Shown: positions 1 through 11,270, numbered from the stretch's first letter. The stretch: 64,000 bases of DNA from Gossypium raimondii (GCF_025698545.1 NC_068570.1:52037924-52101923); one strand, 5' to 3'. The notes: generated by a model from the letters alone, not told the origin. Numbers and translations: made by a program.

Positions 1-115
1 TAGTGAGATTAGATGCTATAACAATATTATAAAAATATTACAATGTAAAACAAAAAATAAATTAAACACACTATACTACATCCCACCGCTCATCCAAAAC
101 TAATTAAGCTGAGTT
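1..115. repeat. Possible end of a Tourist-like miniature cut by the window edge
   Basis: The first ~100 bases share scattered blocks with the right half of the complete miniature at 15765-15917: a 'gatattagat'-like stretch, then acaaaaaataa and taaac, then a run of CCCA near the end. The match is partial, and the left end lies outside the window, so neither terminal repeat nor target duplication can be checked. Confidence 0.35.
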
Positions 116-837
116 AGGAAAGCTTTTGGTCGTTTCTACGAAATGCTGCGCACGAGATGCTATTAAGCATTGGTAACTTGACTCAGTCCAACCCCACCTG
201 GGTGTTTGTGTTGCTACCATTTCTAACACTCAATTTCCTATATTTTACTACCAAACAGACTGATGAATTGACACCTCTCTGAAGACCAGGTTATAGGGAC
301 TCAATTTTATGTTGAATGGGTCCTTGCATTTCCTTTTCTTCCTCATTATAATATTCTTATGCTTTGGCTAACCCTTTTCTCAAAGCAGCCATTAACATAC
401 GCTTAAATCTCATCCCTTATCACCCTCTTTCCATATTATATTAATAAATAAATTATTATATAATTTATGTATTGGTTTTCTCTTAAAATTATTGGATTCA
501 AGGTTCATAACAAAAGGAGTACCGAGCCTTGAGCCAATTGTCGCCTTGGCTCCAAACCCAAAGCGGGGAAAGGCGGTCGCCTAGCATGTCATTCATACAA
601 CTAACGTACATGCCTCCAATCACTGCAATTATGAGCACCTCATTATTTTATCTAACAAAAATGAATTTTCTTCTTTTTCTTTTTTTGTTTAATTTCACAA
701 TATAACCGGCAAGCAAATATATTATACAGGTTCCTCCCTTATCCAAATGTGTGAGTGTAATTATACATGCAAAACATTTTTTTAATAATTGAAAAAATAT
801 TTCCACAGTATGTGTTAAATATATTTTAACTTTAATG
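116..837. other. AT-rich intergenic DNA, no gene seen
   Basis: No convincing coding stretch, RNA gene or complete repeat was recognised here. The sequence is AT-rich with homopolymer tracts. Confidence 0.5.
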
Positions 838-1729
838 GTGTAAAAATCTTCAAATCTTAAAAAAATAATTAAATTTATTTTTTAATTTATTTAGGTACTT
901 AAAATTTTAAAATGCATCAAAACGATCCTTAAACCTTTTCAAAAAAATAAATTAAGCCCTATTTTTTGTACTTAATTGGGTATTTGAATTTTCAAAATGC
1001 ATCAAAAAGACCCTCAAATTTAAAAAGAAAAGCAATTAAGCCTCGATTTTATTAAAATTAGAATTAAAATCAATAAAAGCTATAAATATTAATAAATTTT
1101 AATAAAATTTAAAAATTAAATTTTATAAAAATCGTAAAAATTATAAAATATATAGAAATATAAAAAATTATGAAATTTTATAAATTCATAGAAAATTATA
1201 CAAAATGTAAAGAAATATAAATTTCAGTAAAATTTTTTATAAAAATTATCGTACCATAAGAATAATTTTTAATTTTTCTATAACTTTTATTGATTTTATT
1301 TTTTATCATATTTCGTCACATGTCACATTGTATTGCGACATGTGATGACTTTAATTGAAAAAACAGGGTTGTTAATTTATGCTTTTATAAAATTTTACAA
1401 ATTTTTTATTTTTTACAATTTTATAAAAAATTTCTAATTTTTAAATTTTTTAATTTTTATTAAAATTTAATAATTTTTTAAAATTTATTATTTTTATAAT
1501 TTTTCTATTTTTAATAAGAGCAATGGCTTAATTGTTTTTTTTTAATTTTGAGGGTCTTTTGATGCATTATGAAAGTTCAAGTACCCAATTGAGTGAAAAA
1601 AAGGGTCTTAATAGCTTTTTTGAAGAAGTTTAAGGACCTTTTGATGCATTTTAAAATTTAAGTGTTTAATTGAGTGCCAAAAAGAGAGAGGATTTAATTT
1701 TTTGTAAAAATATTTAAGAGCTTTTACAC
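838..1729. repeat. Inverted-repeat (foldback) element, ~0.89 kb
   Basis: The left arm (about 838-1045) and the reverse complement of the right arm (about 1530-1729) match over roughly 200 bases with many substitutions. Both begin with a GTGTAAAA-type end, both carry an AATGCATCAAAA block twice, and both run into CAATTAAGCC. The centre is almost pure A/T and has no coding capacity. This is a non-autonomous DNA transposon with long terminal inverted repeats. No clean target duplication was seen, so the superfamily is not assigned. Confidence 0.65.
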
Positions 1730-2795
1730 ACTTAAAACTATATTATATGAAAATATAAATTATTCAAATTAAATTAGTTTGGGTGAGTAAAACATATAAT
1801 ATATTTAATAAATGTCAGTCATATAATTTAATTAAGTTCACACTATAATAACTTTTTGGTGAAGATGAAATTCGAAGTTAATTACACTTTATGGTATTAT
1901 AAAAGTCTTTAAATGGATAAAGTAATACTTATAAATTAAGTTAAAGAGTATATTAATCTTTTCTATTGAATGTTAGTGTGACTAATAGTATAATTAAATA
2001 ATGATATGTGACATGTTACATGTACATCATATTGACGTACCAGTAATAAATTTTAATAACAAAAATAAATTAAATTAAAAAAAAATCTAACTACTAATAT
2101 AACGAAAGTCTAACTAGTAATATAAGAAGTTCCATTATATCAGATATGGTTAGAAAGCATGAGGACATTTGTTACGGGGTCCTGGGGGGTGTTAAAAAAT
2201 GGAAGTCCATCACCATGCAATGAAAGAAGACGACAACATAGCAGAGTAGGAGTAGCATTTTACTAAGGACAAGTATCATTTATCACATTTATGGGAAGCA
2301 TAATATCATTCATGGGGAACAACGGGTAAAGTAGGGTTTGGACTGGAACTGGAGTAGAGCTAGTGGGGGGCACTTTGCATAATTATTATAATTATTATTA
2401 TTTGGCTGCCATTGCTTTAATCGAGCAAGCCCCTTTACTTTTTTGCCGACCTCCCCACCCTTTGCCCTCTTGTCTCAATGCATGCTTGCCCATTGCGCCC
2501 TCCTTCCATTTCTTTTTTAAACAATACGATTTCAATCTCATGAACATTAAGGTTAAAACAGAGGAATCTATGTATTATACAGGGAGCTGCAAGATAAGAC
2601 AAATGGTGGGCAGCGAAGAGAATCTTTCATCAAAAGAGTTGCTTCAAAGAACAACAAAAACATGATGCTTTTATAAGATAAAAACTACCCATTTTTACAT
2701 TGTAAAAGGGCTTAATATACAAAAAAAAAGGGGGGGGGGATTAATTAGAAAGAAAGATGAGAAATTTCATTTTTTTTATTGTTTCTCGCCTAGAT
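1730..2795. other. AT-rich intergenic DNA with a short ATT microsatellite
   Basis: There is no gene I can support. An ATT/AAT microsatellite lies near 2378-2402. A 100-codon open frame at 2363-2665 has low-complexity composition and no recognisable domain, so I do not call it. The last ~100 bases probably hold the 3' UTR of the minus-strand gene that ends at 2796. Confidence 0.5.
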
Positions 2796-3419
2796 TTATT
2801 GGCCCCAAACGTTCCAAATCCTTTCTCCTATGAAGCTAACCAACCCCCTTACTGAACCTTTTTCTATTCCTTCTTGACCATCATCCCCACCACCATTACC
2901 ACCGTCGACGCTGTTACTGCTCTGTTCCACTGTTTTCAACTCACCGGAATCTCCTTTCCGTAAGCTCAAATCGGGTCGTTTCGAACTGCAAGACCCACCA
3001 GTAACACCGCCTTTCTTCTTCCTTTCTTTCTTGCTCTTCGTCTTCTTGCTTTGCGCCACCTCGTCTTCGAAAGCATCGATGATCTCGTGTATCAGCTGCC
3101 GATTGGGGGACGAGTCCCACCTGACCCAGTAACTCATATAGCACCTGAAACAATCGCAGGTGAAAAGTGGGGGATGATCATGGTCACTACTGCTGCTGCT
3201 AAAACTCCTTTTAGTTTGGGGTTTTGGAGTGTTTTTACGGCGGCCTGAAAAGTTGCCAAAATCATTGTTGGAACAAGAGATGAGATAGGCCAAGACTTGT
3301 TTGTCTTCAGGGGAAAGAGCAGCAGAAAGGGTTAATATGGTAGCCGGGAGGAAAGACAGATGATCGGTCGTGATCGATGGTGATGGATGAACCATGCCTC
3401 TACGGTAGAGTTTCTTCAT
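2796..3419 (-). CDS. Plant protein of unknown function with a conserved Cys-rich block
   Basis: Intronless 207-codon frame starting at the ATG at 3419. The central block, residues ~85-120, is the distinctive part: Cys88, Cys90 and Cys93 (CDCFRCY) are followed by SYWVRWDSSPNRQLIHEIID. From memory, a very similar block occurs in a family of uncharacterised angiosperm proteins. After it comes a Lys-rich tract (KKTKSKKERKKK, ~125-137) that could be a nuclear signal, a Gly/Asp-rich spacer, and a short C-terminal hydrophobic segment (LVSFIGERIWNVWG). A Ser-rich linker lies at ~72-79. I see no catalytic motif. The four-residue Cys spacing could bind metal, but that is inference. The predicted 5' leader (3420-3540) abuts a miniature transposon that starts near 3546, so the promoter probably lies within or beyond that repeat. 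Confidence 0.8.
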   Translation of the reverse strand: MKKLYRRGMVHPSPSITTDHLSFLPATILTLSAALSPEDKQVLAYLISCSNNDFGNFSGRRKNTPKPQTKRSFSSSSSDHDHPPLFTCDCFRCYMSYWVRWDSSPNRQLIHEIIDAFEDEVAQSKKTKSKKERKKKGGVTGGSCSSKRPDLSLRKGDSGELKTVEQSSNSVDGGNGGGDDGQEGIEKGSVRGLVSFIGERIWNVWGQ

Positions 3420-3545
3420 ACTTCAAATTTTGATGATCAGCGAAGAGATTTGAGAGATACAAGGAGAAAGGTTTTTTTATCCAACAGACAAGAGAGTTTT
3501 TCAGGCTTTCAACTTTGAAGAGATGCTGAGCCTTTTAAAGTACCA

Positions 3546-3759
3546 GGGTTAATTTTAACATACATCCTCAAATTATCATTTTAATTTCAATTTTGTCTCT
3601 GAAATTTAAATTATTCTAATTAAATCCTCAAGGTGTTAAATGCCAACTAAAATACGGCATAGAGCATATTTAAACTAACGAAAAAACATGAGGATTTAAT
3701 TGAAATACGTTAAAATTTAAAATCTAGAGGATAATTTAGGAATGTTTGGTGAATTAGCC
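3546..3759. repeat. Small inverted-repeat miniature element
   Basis: A ~214-bp segment whose ends are imperfect inverted repeats: GGGTTAATTTTAACA on the left against GGCTAATTCACCAAACA when the right end is reverse-complemented, and a shared AATTAAATCCTCA inside both arms. It has no coding capacity and sits just upstream of the unknown minus-strand gene, where it may carry promoter elements. Confidence 0.55.
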
Positions 3760-4615
3760 GAAAGTCATTTTATAAATAATAGTCTCTAACATGGGGGTTG
3801 GTGACGTAGTTTAGGGGGAGGGTATGTTCGGGTGCGGCGCGGGTATAAAAGAGGTACAATAATAAAAGATCTGACAATTTGCATCATATCAATCAAACTT
3901 TGTGATTCGTCGTCGTTTGGAGGGCAGTTGGGCAGTTGGCAGAGTGATGCGATGGGACCTACTCTTCGATATGTCCCTGTCACTGTACTACCGCTCTTTA
4001 TACGTCAATGTAATATACAATAATCAAATAAGGTTGGTAGCCATGGCATTGGTGCTGCTCTAGCTAGGCTTGGCCCAACCATGGAGTCATTGTACTTTAA
4101 ACAAAACCTGTACTTCCTATTTTAGGTTATGCTTCAACTAATTCATTACGGTAAAAAGGGCCTCTCCCATTGCTGAGATTTTAAAATTTTATTGCATGTA
4201 CATATTCCAGAGTGAAGCCGAAAACTAGAGAATCTTGTAAAGACCAAACATTCTAAGGAGCCTGAGAGATTCCCCAGGCCAAGGTTTGAATGTTGATTTT
4301 GACTAGGGACCAACCTCTTAATTAATAATAAGAAAATAGTAGCTGCAGTTAACTTAGTTAGCCAAATATTCCTAGGGCCATGGGAAAGATTCGGTTTTTC
4401 CCTATATGAAGAAATGAGCAGAGTAGAAGCATAAATGATGAACCTCAAGAGATCAGCAAATGCCATATGAAGAGCAGCATAGTATCAGATGAAAAAAGTT
4501 GTAAGATGCATGCAGTAAACACACAGGTCACTCCTGTGTTTTAGAATTTGTACTCTCATAGATATTAGATGTGTTGATACAAGAAGTAATGGTGGACATC
4601 AGAGGTGGTTCACAC
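3760..4615. other. Intergenic, TATA-like motif near 3843, no gene seen
   Basis: A GC-rich stretch followed by TATAAAAG near 3843 looks like a core promoter on the plus strand, but no convincing coding sequence follows it. Short frames at 3786-4023 and 4146-4466 have no recognisable content. Confidence 0.3.
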
Positions 4616-5035
4616 TAGACCTGTCCATGGGCCGGGTGGTCTGGCCCGGCCCAACGGCCCGCCCAAAATATGAGAGGGTTTAGGTAAAAATATAAGCCCG
4701 AAATATGGGCTTGGACAAAAAAACGAGGCCCGTTTAAAAAATGAGCCGGGCTCGGGCTCAACTTTTTTGACCCGAGCCCGGCCCGAATATAATCAATATA
4801 TTTTTTATTTTTATTTTTTAATTTTAAAATACTTTAAAAATATTTTTATTTTTTATTTTTAAAATATTTTTTGTGTTTATTAAAAATCGGGCCGGGCCGG
4901 GCTCGGGCTTATTATTTTTCCCGGGTCGGGCCTAGGCAAAATTTTAGGCCCATATTTCGGGCCGGGCCCGGGCCTAAGAGTCGGGCCAAAATTTTTTTCC
5001 AGGCCCGGCCCAAATCCGACTCATGGACAGGTCTA
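4616..5035. mobile_element. Non-autonomous hAT miniature transposon, 420 bp
   Basis: The terminal inverted repeats are TAGACCTGTCCATG at 4616 and its complement CATGGACAGGTCTA ending at 5035. The element is flanked by a perfect 8-bp direct repeat GTTCACAC (4608-4615 and 5036-5043), the target length of the hAT superfamily. The interior has GGGCCGGGC/GCCCGGCCC-rich arms around an A/T core, so the whole unit can fold on itself. It encodes nothing. The perfect duplication and ends suggest a fairly recent insertion. Confidence 0.92.
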
Positions 5036-5381
5036 GTTCACACCCAACGTTGCGAGTTGAGAGTCATTAATGACCAAGTACAGATTCAACATTTTACTCT
5101 AAAGAGGTGAAACTTCTAAATCTGAACGATTTTATTTAAATGTAAAAATGTGTCAATTCTTTTCGAATATTTATTTTTCTTACCAAATCAATAATTTGAT
5201 GTTTTTTAAAAAACATGAACAATTTAACTATAAAAAAATTAAAAGAAAAAAATCACACTATATAAAATTAAATATTTCTTTCCAATATGCAAAAAAGAAT
5301 AACTAATACTATACTAAAAATTTCATAAACATCATTATAATTTCAAAAATTAAATTAAAAAAAAAAAACTTGGCCTTAGTC

Positions 5382-6971
5382 CTATTTCTCAATACTAAGC
5401 ATCCTAAATTGCACCCATCGCTTTTTCATAATATCGAACTCATCAATGATAGAATCTGTTAAAAGTTTTCGAGTTATCTTTTTTTTGGTGTATGCCACCA
5501 AGCAAATTGAAAGAAAATCATTTTCTATTCTGTTGCGAAACCTTGTTTTCACAATTTTCATGGCTAAAAATGCTCGTTCGGTTGTTGTAGTAGACACGGG
5601 AAGAGTTAGCACAAAATGAATAATTCTTTTAAGAAGAGGATAAATACTTGACTTATTTGTCTTAGCTAGCACTTGGCATAACTCAACAACTGTAAAAGCT
5701 TTCTACAACTTCGTGCTTTGATGAGCATAAAGTTGAAAATGCTCCAATTGAATCTTCATGTGTAGCTTTTCTTGCTCTATAAAATCGTCCAGATAAAAAT
5801 CATTCATAAACTTACAGATATCTTCCACCCAAAAAGCTTTGTAATTATCGTGTGGATCCAAAGCGAAGCTAAGGACAAGTAACTCCACTATTTCATCATT
5901 AAAGCGAGAAATCATTTCTATTAGCAATGAATTGATACCAACAATGAATATATCAAACAGATAGTGATGCTCAATTGTGAGGTTATCTCTTTAGATGCGA
6001 GATCGATCTCAACTAGCTTTGTATGCAGCACTTAAATTGGGGACTTCTATCTCGTGATATTTACAAAATAACTTCACTTTCTCAAACGAAGGATCCCACC
6101 CATGTTCTCTGAATTTCTGGAGAAGCATTTTAGTTGATGACACCAATTGCATCGCATTTATTATATCCTGTGATTTATACTACAATGCTTGAAAGAGATC
6201 ATTGATTCCAAGCATCTCAATCATGAAATGCAAGATGAAAACAAATTCAATGGATGTCATTGCATCATATATTCCATCAGCTTCACTATTTTAAGTAAGA
6301 TAGCCAAACTTGATGATATCTTGTAATAAAACATAGACGAAATCAAACATTCTCTTCAAACTATTGAGAGAAGCTAAATGAGACCCCCATCGAGTATCGC
6401 CTAAACGTTGGAGAGTATCGACTTGATATTTCCCTTTGCTAGTTTCAAGCTTACCACTCCAATTAACTCCGCGATTGAGATGCCTCAATGTCTCTTAATT
6501 GATCATGTCGCTTGTTTGAAGAAGCAACCAAAATGATTATTACAGTCAAGTATGAAAAAAATTGACAAATAGGAATAACCTCCTTGGATGCAACTATTAG
6601 AGTTAATTAGAGACGATAAGCAAGGCAGTGAACATCGTATGACGCTTGCAAGTTGTTCCATCCGTCAGGCAAATTACTTGCACCATCATATCCTTGACCA
6701 CGAATATCATTAAAGCAATGACGTAAAAGAACTTCACATATTACCTTCTCCAAAGTTTATAATGTGGTGTCCTTCACATGAACCAAATCAAAGAATCGTT
6801 CACATATAACCTTATGGCTTAAGGGGGCGAATTATATGGAATACAATTTGGCTAAGGGGGGCAAATGTTATACAATGCAGATACCAAATCTAAAATGCAT
6901 GAATATTTATATATAAAATTCAAAAATCTGAAAATTTCAAGAGAGGCAACCGCCCCTTGGATCCATTCCTG
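5382..6971 (-). pseudogene. Decayed hAT transposase, ZMYM1/TTF-type family
   Basis: Reading on the minus strand, blocks occur in family order. About 6660-6820 gives FFDLVHVKDTT and then NDIRGQGYDGASN, the family's catalytic-core signature, followed by YDVHCLAYRL. About 6291-6488 gives the DTLQRLGDTRWGSHLASLNS block. At 5382-5672 is the C-terminal dimerisation region (LPVSTTTTERAFLAMKIVKT, then TRFRNRIENDFL). In-frame stops (one directly after CLAYRL) and frame breaks between the blocks make it a pseudogene. The 5' terminus of the transposon is probably near 6971, where the minus strand reads CAGGAATGGATCCAAGGGGC, like the CAGGGGCGGATCC end common in these elements. I could not find the other end. 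It lies close to, but need not be related to, the hAT miniature at 4616. Confidence 0.85.
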
Positions 6972-8693
6972 TTAATGATGACTCTGGGGAGTTTGAAATA
7001 TAATGAAAAGTTTTGAGAGTATTTTAACAGAGTATTGATATGTAAAGTCTTAAAGTATAGATAAGATCCCTTGTTTACGTATCCTACAAATAGAGTTGGT
7101 GATAAGATTATAAATAACCTTAGTAAGATGGGATAGGATGTTACTACAAGTAAGGCAGCATTGTAAAAAACCAAGTATGGCAGCCAAAGACATGTTTCCA
7201 TGGCTCAAGTTCAGAACTGTAAAAAACAAGACTCTTGCTCTTTGCTTTTGGCAGGGTCTTGTAAGATATAGAGCTGGGTAGGTTTGAGAAAGCGAGACAA
7301 TTTTGAATTTTGGGTTAAAATAAAATAAATTTGAGAAGAACTTGGTAAAAATAACTTACAATTTGATTGGTGAAAAAGTTTGATAACTGAATTGATAGAA
7401 TTTATAAATATGGAAAGTTAAATTTGTTGAACTATTTAGAATTAGAACCAAATTGATAGAATGTGTAAGTATTGAAAACTAAATATATTATTATACTAGT
7501 TTAAAAAAGCTACATTAGTGATGGAAGGTGACCAAAATAGATTCAAATAATAACGTTACCAACTAAATTGAAAATTTTCATAGTTGGGTGACCAAAACAG
7601 AAATGCAGTAATAGTTGGGTGACTAATTGTATAGTTTACCCAAACTATGAGCTATCAAGGCAAACTCAATAGTTGAACATAGGTCCAAGGATACCAAAAC
7701 TGATGAAAAGCAGAAACTGTGCCATTTGCTTAACCGACAATATTTCCACAACCATATCATGAAGCAGTTTTACACTCAAAGTGTATGCACAACTATTTAA
7801 AACCATCCACATGCTAGAAATTTGTTCTTGTTAGCTCTACCCCATTCTCTTTTAGCATCATTGGAATAATATCTCATAATTGGGATAATATCAACAATGC
7901 AGCACCGCCATATTAAACTGAAACCTTGATAAATGAAATGAAATATTGAACTGAACTTGCATTATGCTCAATTATGACTATTTCCTATATAAGAGCGTGT
8001 TAAAAGCTATGCCTCCGAATGAGGCTCTACGGCACAAATGCAAGTTTCATTAACCAGCTTTTCTTTCACTTCTCACAACCAGTCAAAGATACTCACCTTG
8101 GCCTGCTTTGGGAGGGAAGGCTTGAAAGATATGAAATGGTTGCAGAAGGTGCAAGATTGATTGCAACTTGAAATCAAGAAATAGTTAGAGCTATAGAAAA
8201 TCAGAATGGACCATTATCTATATCAGCACCGAGTTAAGCTCAGTGAACACTTCTGAGAATTCTGAACATTTCACCAAATTAGTGAACTATGGACAAATCA
8301 CAGCCATGAAGCATCTAAGAGACACTTTGTAAGTTCCACTTCAATCCATAGTGAAGCAGTAAACTGAAATGAAGTTCATAACAACATGTTTTCTAACAAA
8401 AAGTAACACTAGCACAAGCTCTTGACGGCCTCCAAAACACATAATAAGGATTGAATTGAGGCTAAAAGAGAAGTGAACTTTCAGGCAACAATTAAAAAAA
8501 AAACATACATACAAAAATGTCCAAAGGTTTGTTAAACTGAAAGCGCATACATGATAGAGTATTCAGCTTTACCATGCTATTCATTAAGATAATTCTCATA
8601 GTAAGAATTGATGACATTAAAGAAAAAAAGAGAGAAAACTGCTTGCCTATATCCTGATCTTGTCTGGCTATCTAGCTGCTAGCATTGAATCTT
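6972..8693. other. Intergenic, degenerate repeats, no gene seen
   Basis: No coding region could be supported. Around 7530-7650 are short repeated phrases (GTGACCAAAA, AGTTGGGTGAC) typical of worn foldback miniatures. The 3' UTR of MED11 presumably occupies the last part, up to 8693. Confidence 0.4.
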
Positions 8694-9348
8694 TCAAACA
8701 GTGGCCTGATATTCATCAATGGTTTGTTTCATTGCATCCAACTGGAAGAGCACATATTCGAGTTTCTTGCAACAGATTTCATTCGATATTCTCGAACTAT
8801 AATCGCACTTCTCAAACGGACGATACTCACAGGCACTCTTGATTTCATCCCTCAATGTCACTTGGATATCCTGGTTTTCAAAAACAGAAATCTGTTAATT
8901 ATTGAAAATTTTCAACCCTTAAAAAAACTATATAAGTAAAGCTCCAATGCAATCTCAATTCAACCCAAAGTTCAAAACTAAACAATTCAAACCCTAATTC
9001 AAATCTTATCAGGAAATTTCAATCTTGAGAACAACGATAGAGCATAATAAAGCAGGAACCTTGATCATCTTCATGAATTCACGGCAATGATTATTGATAA
9101 ATTCTTTCCTGGGACCCGTTGGATTGGCGAGTTCATCCATGACACCTCCCGCCAGCTCCAAAACCCTAACGATTCTCTGTTATCCAATCGAAACCAGAGA
9201 AAGTTAGTTCCTTTCAGAATCGCCTATTCGAGGAAACCGCAATTTAACCATGGTTAAAGAAATTGCAATTGAAAGTGGGAAATTAGCTAATTACCTTCTC
9301 CACATTTTGAAGTCGCCGCAAAGAGGTATTCTGAGTGGGAGAATCCAT
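8694..9348 (-). CDS. MED11: Mediator complex subunit 11
   Basis: Three exons on the minus strand: 9348-9295, 9176-9060 and 8870-8694. All borders are GT-AG and frame is kept, giving 115 aa. The start MDSPTQNTSLRRLQNVEK and the blocks VLELAGGVMDELANPTGPRK, REFMKMIKDIQVTLRDEIKS and CEYRPFEKCDYSSRISNEIC match plant MED11 closely (recognised from memory). MED11 is a small helical head-module subunit. It pairs with MED22 and contacts the pre-initiation complex in the nucleus, so it supports RNA polymerase II initiation generally. The length is normal for plants. The gene is arranged head-to-head with the pyruvate-carrier gene, with 291 bp between the two ATGs, so the two probably share promoter DNA. 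Confidence 0.93.
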
Positions 9349-9639
9349 GGAAATTAATTAATTTTTCTCTCGCTTCTTCAGTTCCAGCCAAAATACCCAA
9401 AATCACATCTCTCAGAATATAATATGAAGATTAAATACGCACCGTTTGACTACGTTACCATAGCAGCCGTTTGAAAGTCAAAACCCAAAAGCTCACGGTG
9501 ATTACGTGTCAATATGTGATTGGATAGCTGCTTTGGGCATTAGCTAAAATAATGAACCCAAAACGGAACAAAATCCTTTATTTTTGTTAGACCAAAAACC
9601 AAAAGCAATTAGTAAAGTGGGGGAAAGCGAGTTGAATCT
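9349..9639. promoter_or_regulatory. Shared divergent promoter of MED11 and the pyruvate carrier
   Basis: This 291-bp gap separates two divergent start codons (9348 minus, 9640 plus), so it must hold both 5' UTRs and both core promoters. I see no strong TATA box for either gene, in keeping with broadly expressed housekeeping genes. CTCTCGCTTCTTCAG-like pyrimidine tracts on the MED11 side and the ACGTGTCA stretch near 9504 (ACGT core) are possible elements. Bidirectional activity is inferred from spacing only. Confidence 0.6.
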
Positions 9640-11270
9640 ATGGCGTCCTCCAAGCTACAGGCTCTGTGGAACCACCCTGCCGGACCCAAAACCAGTGAGT
9701 TGACTCGCTCGTTCTTTTAATCTGATATCGTATTAATAGATCCTTTATTGTCATTACGGGATTAATTCATATTAGCAAAACCTCAATCCCTCTTTTTTTA
9801 TTTTTATTTTGGAATCGTTTTTCCCGTCGAGATCCATGCTTTTGAACTTTAGATTCGTTGGGTATTTGGGTTTCTATTTAATCTGTTTGAGACGTATAGT
9901 TTGATATATTTTGAAACTTTCATGGCTAAAGAAAACTAGATCCATGATCTCCTTTATTCTATAGTATATGAAATTTTTTTGTTCAATTGGAATTGAGGCA
10001 GTTCCCAGAATCTAGATTTGGTGCAAATAGTTGGGCTCCTTTAATTTGAATGCCCGGGTAGATTAATTTCCTTTAACTATGAAAATTCAAGTTTTTGGCT
10101 TGTGAAATTATATGATAACAAGCGAGTATAGGGTTTGTTGCATACGTGTGAGGTTGTAACAATGATTTGCTACTTTAGTTTGTAGATTGATTGAGAGAGT
10201 GAGATGTTATGAGCCTCTAATAATCCCACATGTCTGAATGGATATTTTGTAGATGATATATTGACGTGTACAATCTGCAGAAATGGTTTATTGCTTTGTA
10301 CTAACAATAAATGATCTCACCATTTCGGTTCTTGATTCTTAAAGCATTCATTCATGAGCTTATTGCTTGTTTCCCATTTCAGTTCACTTTTGGGCACCAA
10401 CTTTTAAATGGGGCATTAGCATAGCGAATGTGGCTGACTTTGCTAAACCACCGGAAAAACTTTCCTACCCTCAGCAAATAGGTACATCATGTTTATCGAT
10501 TTCTAACAGACCTATCTATGTGTGTTGCATATGTCTTGCCACCTCTTATTTTACTCTCATAGTTGTTTCTTTATATGTATATTGAAGACTTGTTGAATTA
10601 TTCGCATTTACTTCTTAACTTTTTTATGCCCACATCGTGATAGCGTCCTCTTGTAGTTTCTGAATGTTGTTTTTTGATACGCAGCGGTTACTGCAACTGG
10701 AATTATCTGGTCACGCTACAGCACTGTAATCACTCCGGTAAGTTTGATGATTGATTGGATTGCCTAACCTAAAAAAGTTGAGAAACTTGACGTTATCAAA
10801 GAGAAATATATGAAAAAACACTCAAATAGTACAGATAACGGTTATAATCAGGAACATAAGGTTCGGGTTGTTTTTTATTCTCAGTCATTGTTTGATTTCT
10901 AAAATGCAGAAAAATTGGAATCTCTTCAGTGTAAACATTGCTATGGCTGGAACAGGCATATACCAACTAACACGAAAAATAAAGTAAGTAAACTCAACCA
11001 ATGATTATCTGTTTCCCCTAACTTTTACGAACTTTTGCATTATATATTGGATGTATTAGTAGAGCAAGGAGGGGAACACTTCTTATTCCGATAATTTTAT
11101 CGAAGGCAGAGCCGGCCGTTGCATCTGAATGATCTTTCCTTCTTGCTCTGTTTTTGTTACCGTTTATTCGCTGTTGCTGCTCTCTGATGCACGGTTTTAT
11201 AAAACTTTTTTGTTTATATTTCAGACATGATTACTTTTCGGAGGCAGAGCCAGCCGTTGCATCTGAATGA
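9640..11270 (+). CDS. Mitochondrial pyruvate carrier, MPC2-type subunit
   Basis: Five exons: 9640-9694, 10383-10481, 10685-10737, 10910-10983 and 11225-11270, joined in frame to give 108 aa. Diagnostic blocks are LQALWNHPAGPKT, IHFWAPTFKWGISIANVADF, KPPEKLSYPQQIAVTATGII, WSRYSTVITPKNWNLFSVN and AMAGTGIYQLTRKI. They match the plant MPC2-like group (called MPC3/MPC4 in Arabidopsis) rather than MPC1. The protein spans the inner mitochondrial membrane and, as a heterodimer with MPC1, imports pyruvate for the TCA cycle. The short length and the amphipathic N-terminus without a cleavable presequence are typical. The tail HDYFSEAEPAVASE is encoded by the last small exon, a partial copy of which lies in intron 4 (11101-11133). 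Confidence 0.93.
11101..11133 (+). repeat. Partial duplicate of the last MPC exon inside intron 4
   Basis: These 33 bases match 11239-11271 (the end of exon 5 including the stop) at 31 of 33 positions, and the flanking GATaatTTTat/GATtacTTTtc also look related. The copy has no AG acceptor immediately before it. It is most likely a tandem duplication of the terminal exon that lost its splice site. Confidence 0.85.

Noticed and set aside
2363-2665. 100-codon open frame on the plus strand
   Set aside because: Low-complexity, no domain or splice signals, and it overlaps an ATT microsatellite; looks like chance.
4146-4466. 106-codon minus-strand frame
   Set aside because: No recognisable motif, no promoter support, repeat-rich surroundings.
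4871-5110. 79-codon frame over the hAT miniature
   Set aside because: It arises from the GC-rich arms of the transposon and runs across its boundary into flanking DNA.
6920-7201. 93-codon minus-strand frame
   Set aside because: Hydrophobic, AT-driven composition, no family resemblance.
8660-8939. Plus-strand frames of 60-84 codons
   Set aside because: They are antisense to MED11 exon 3.
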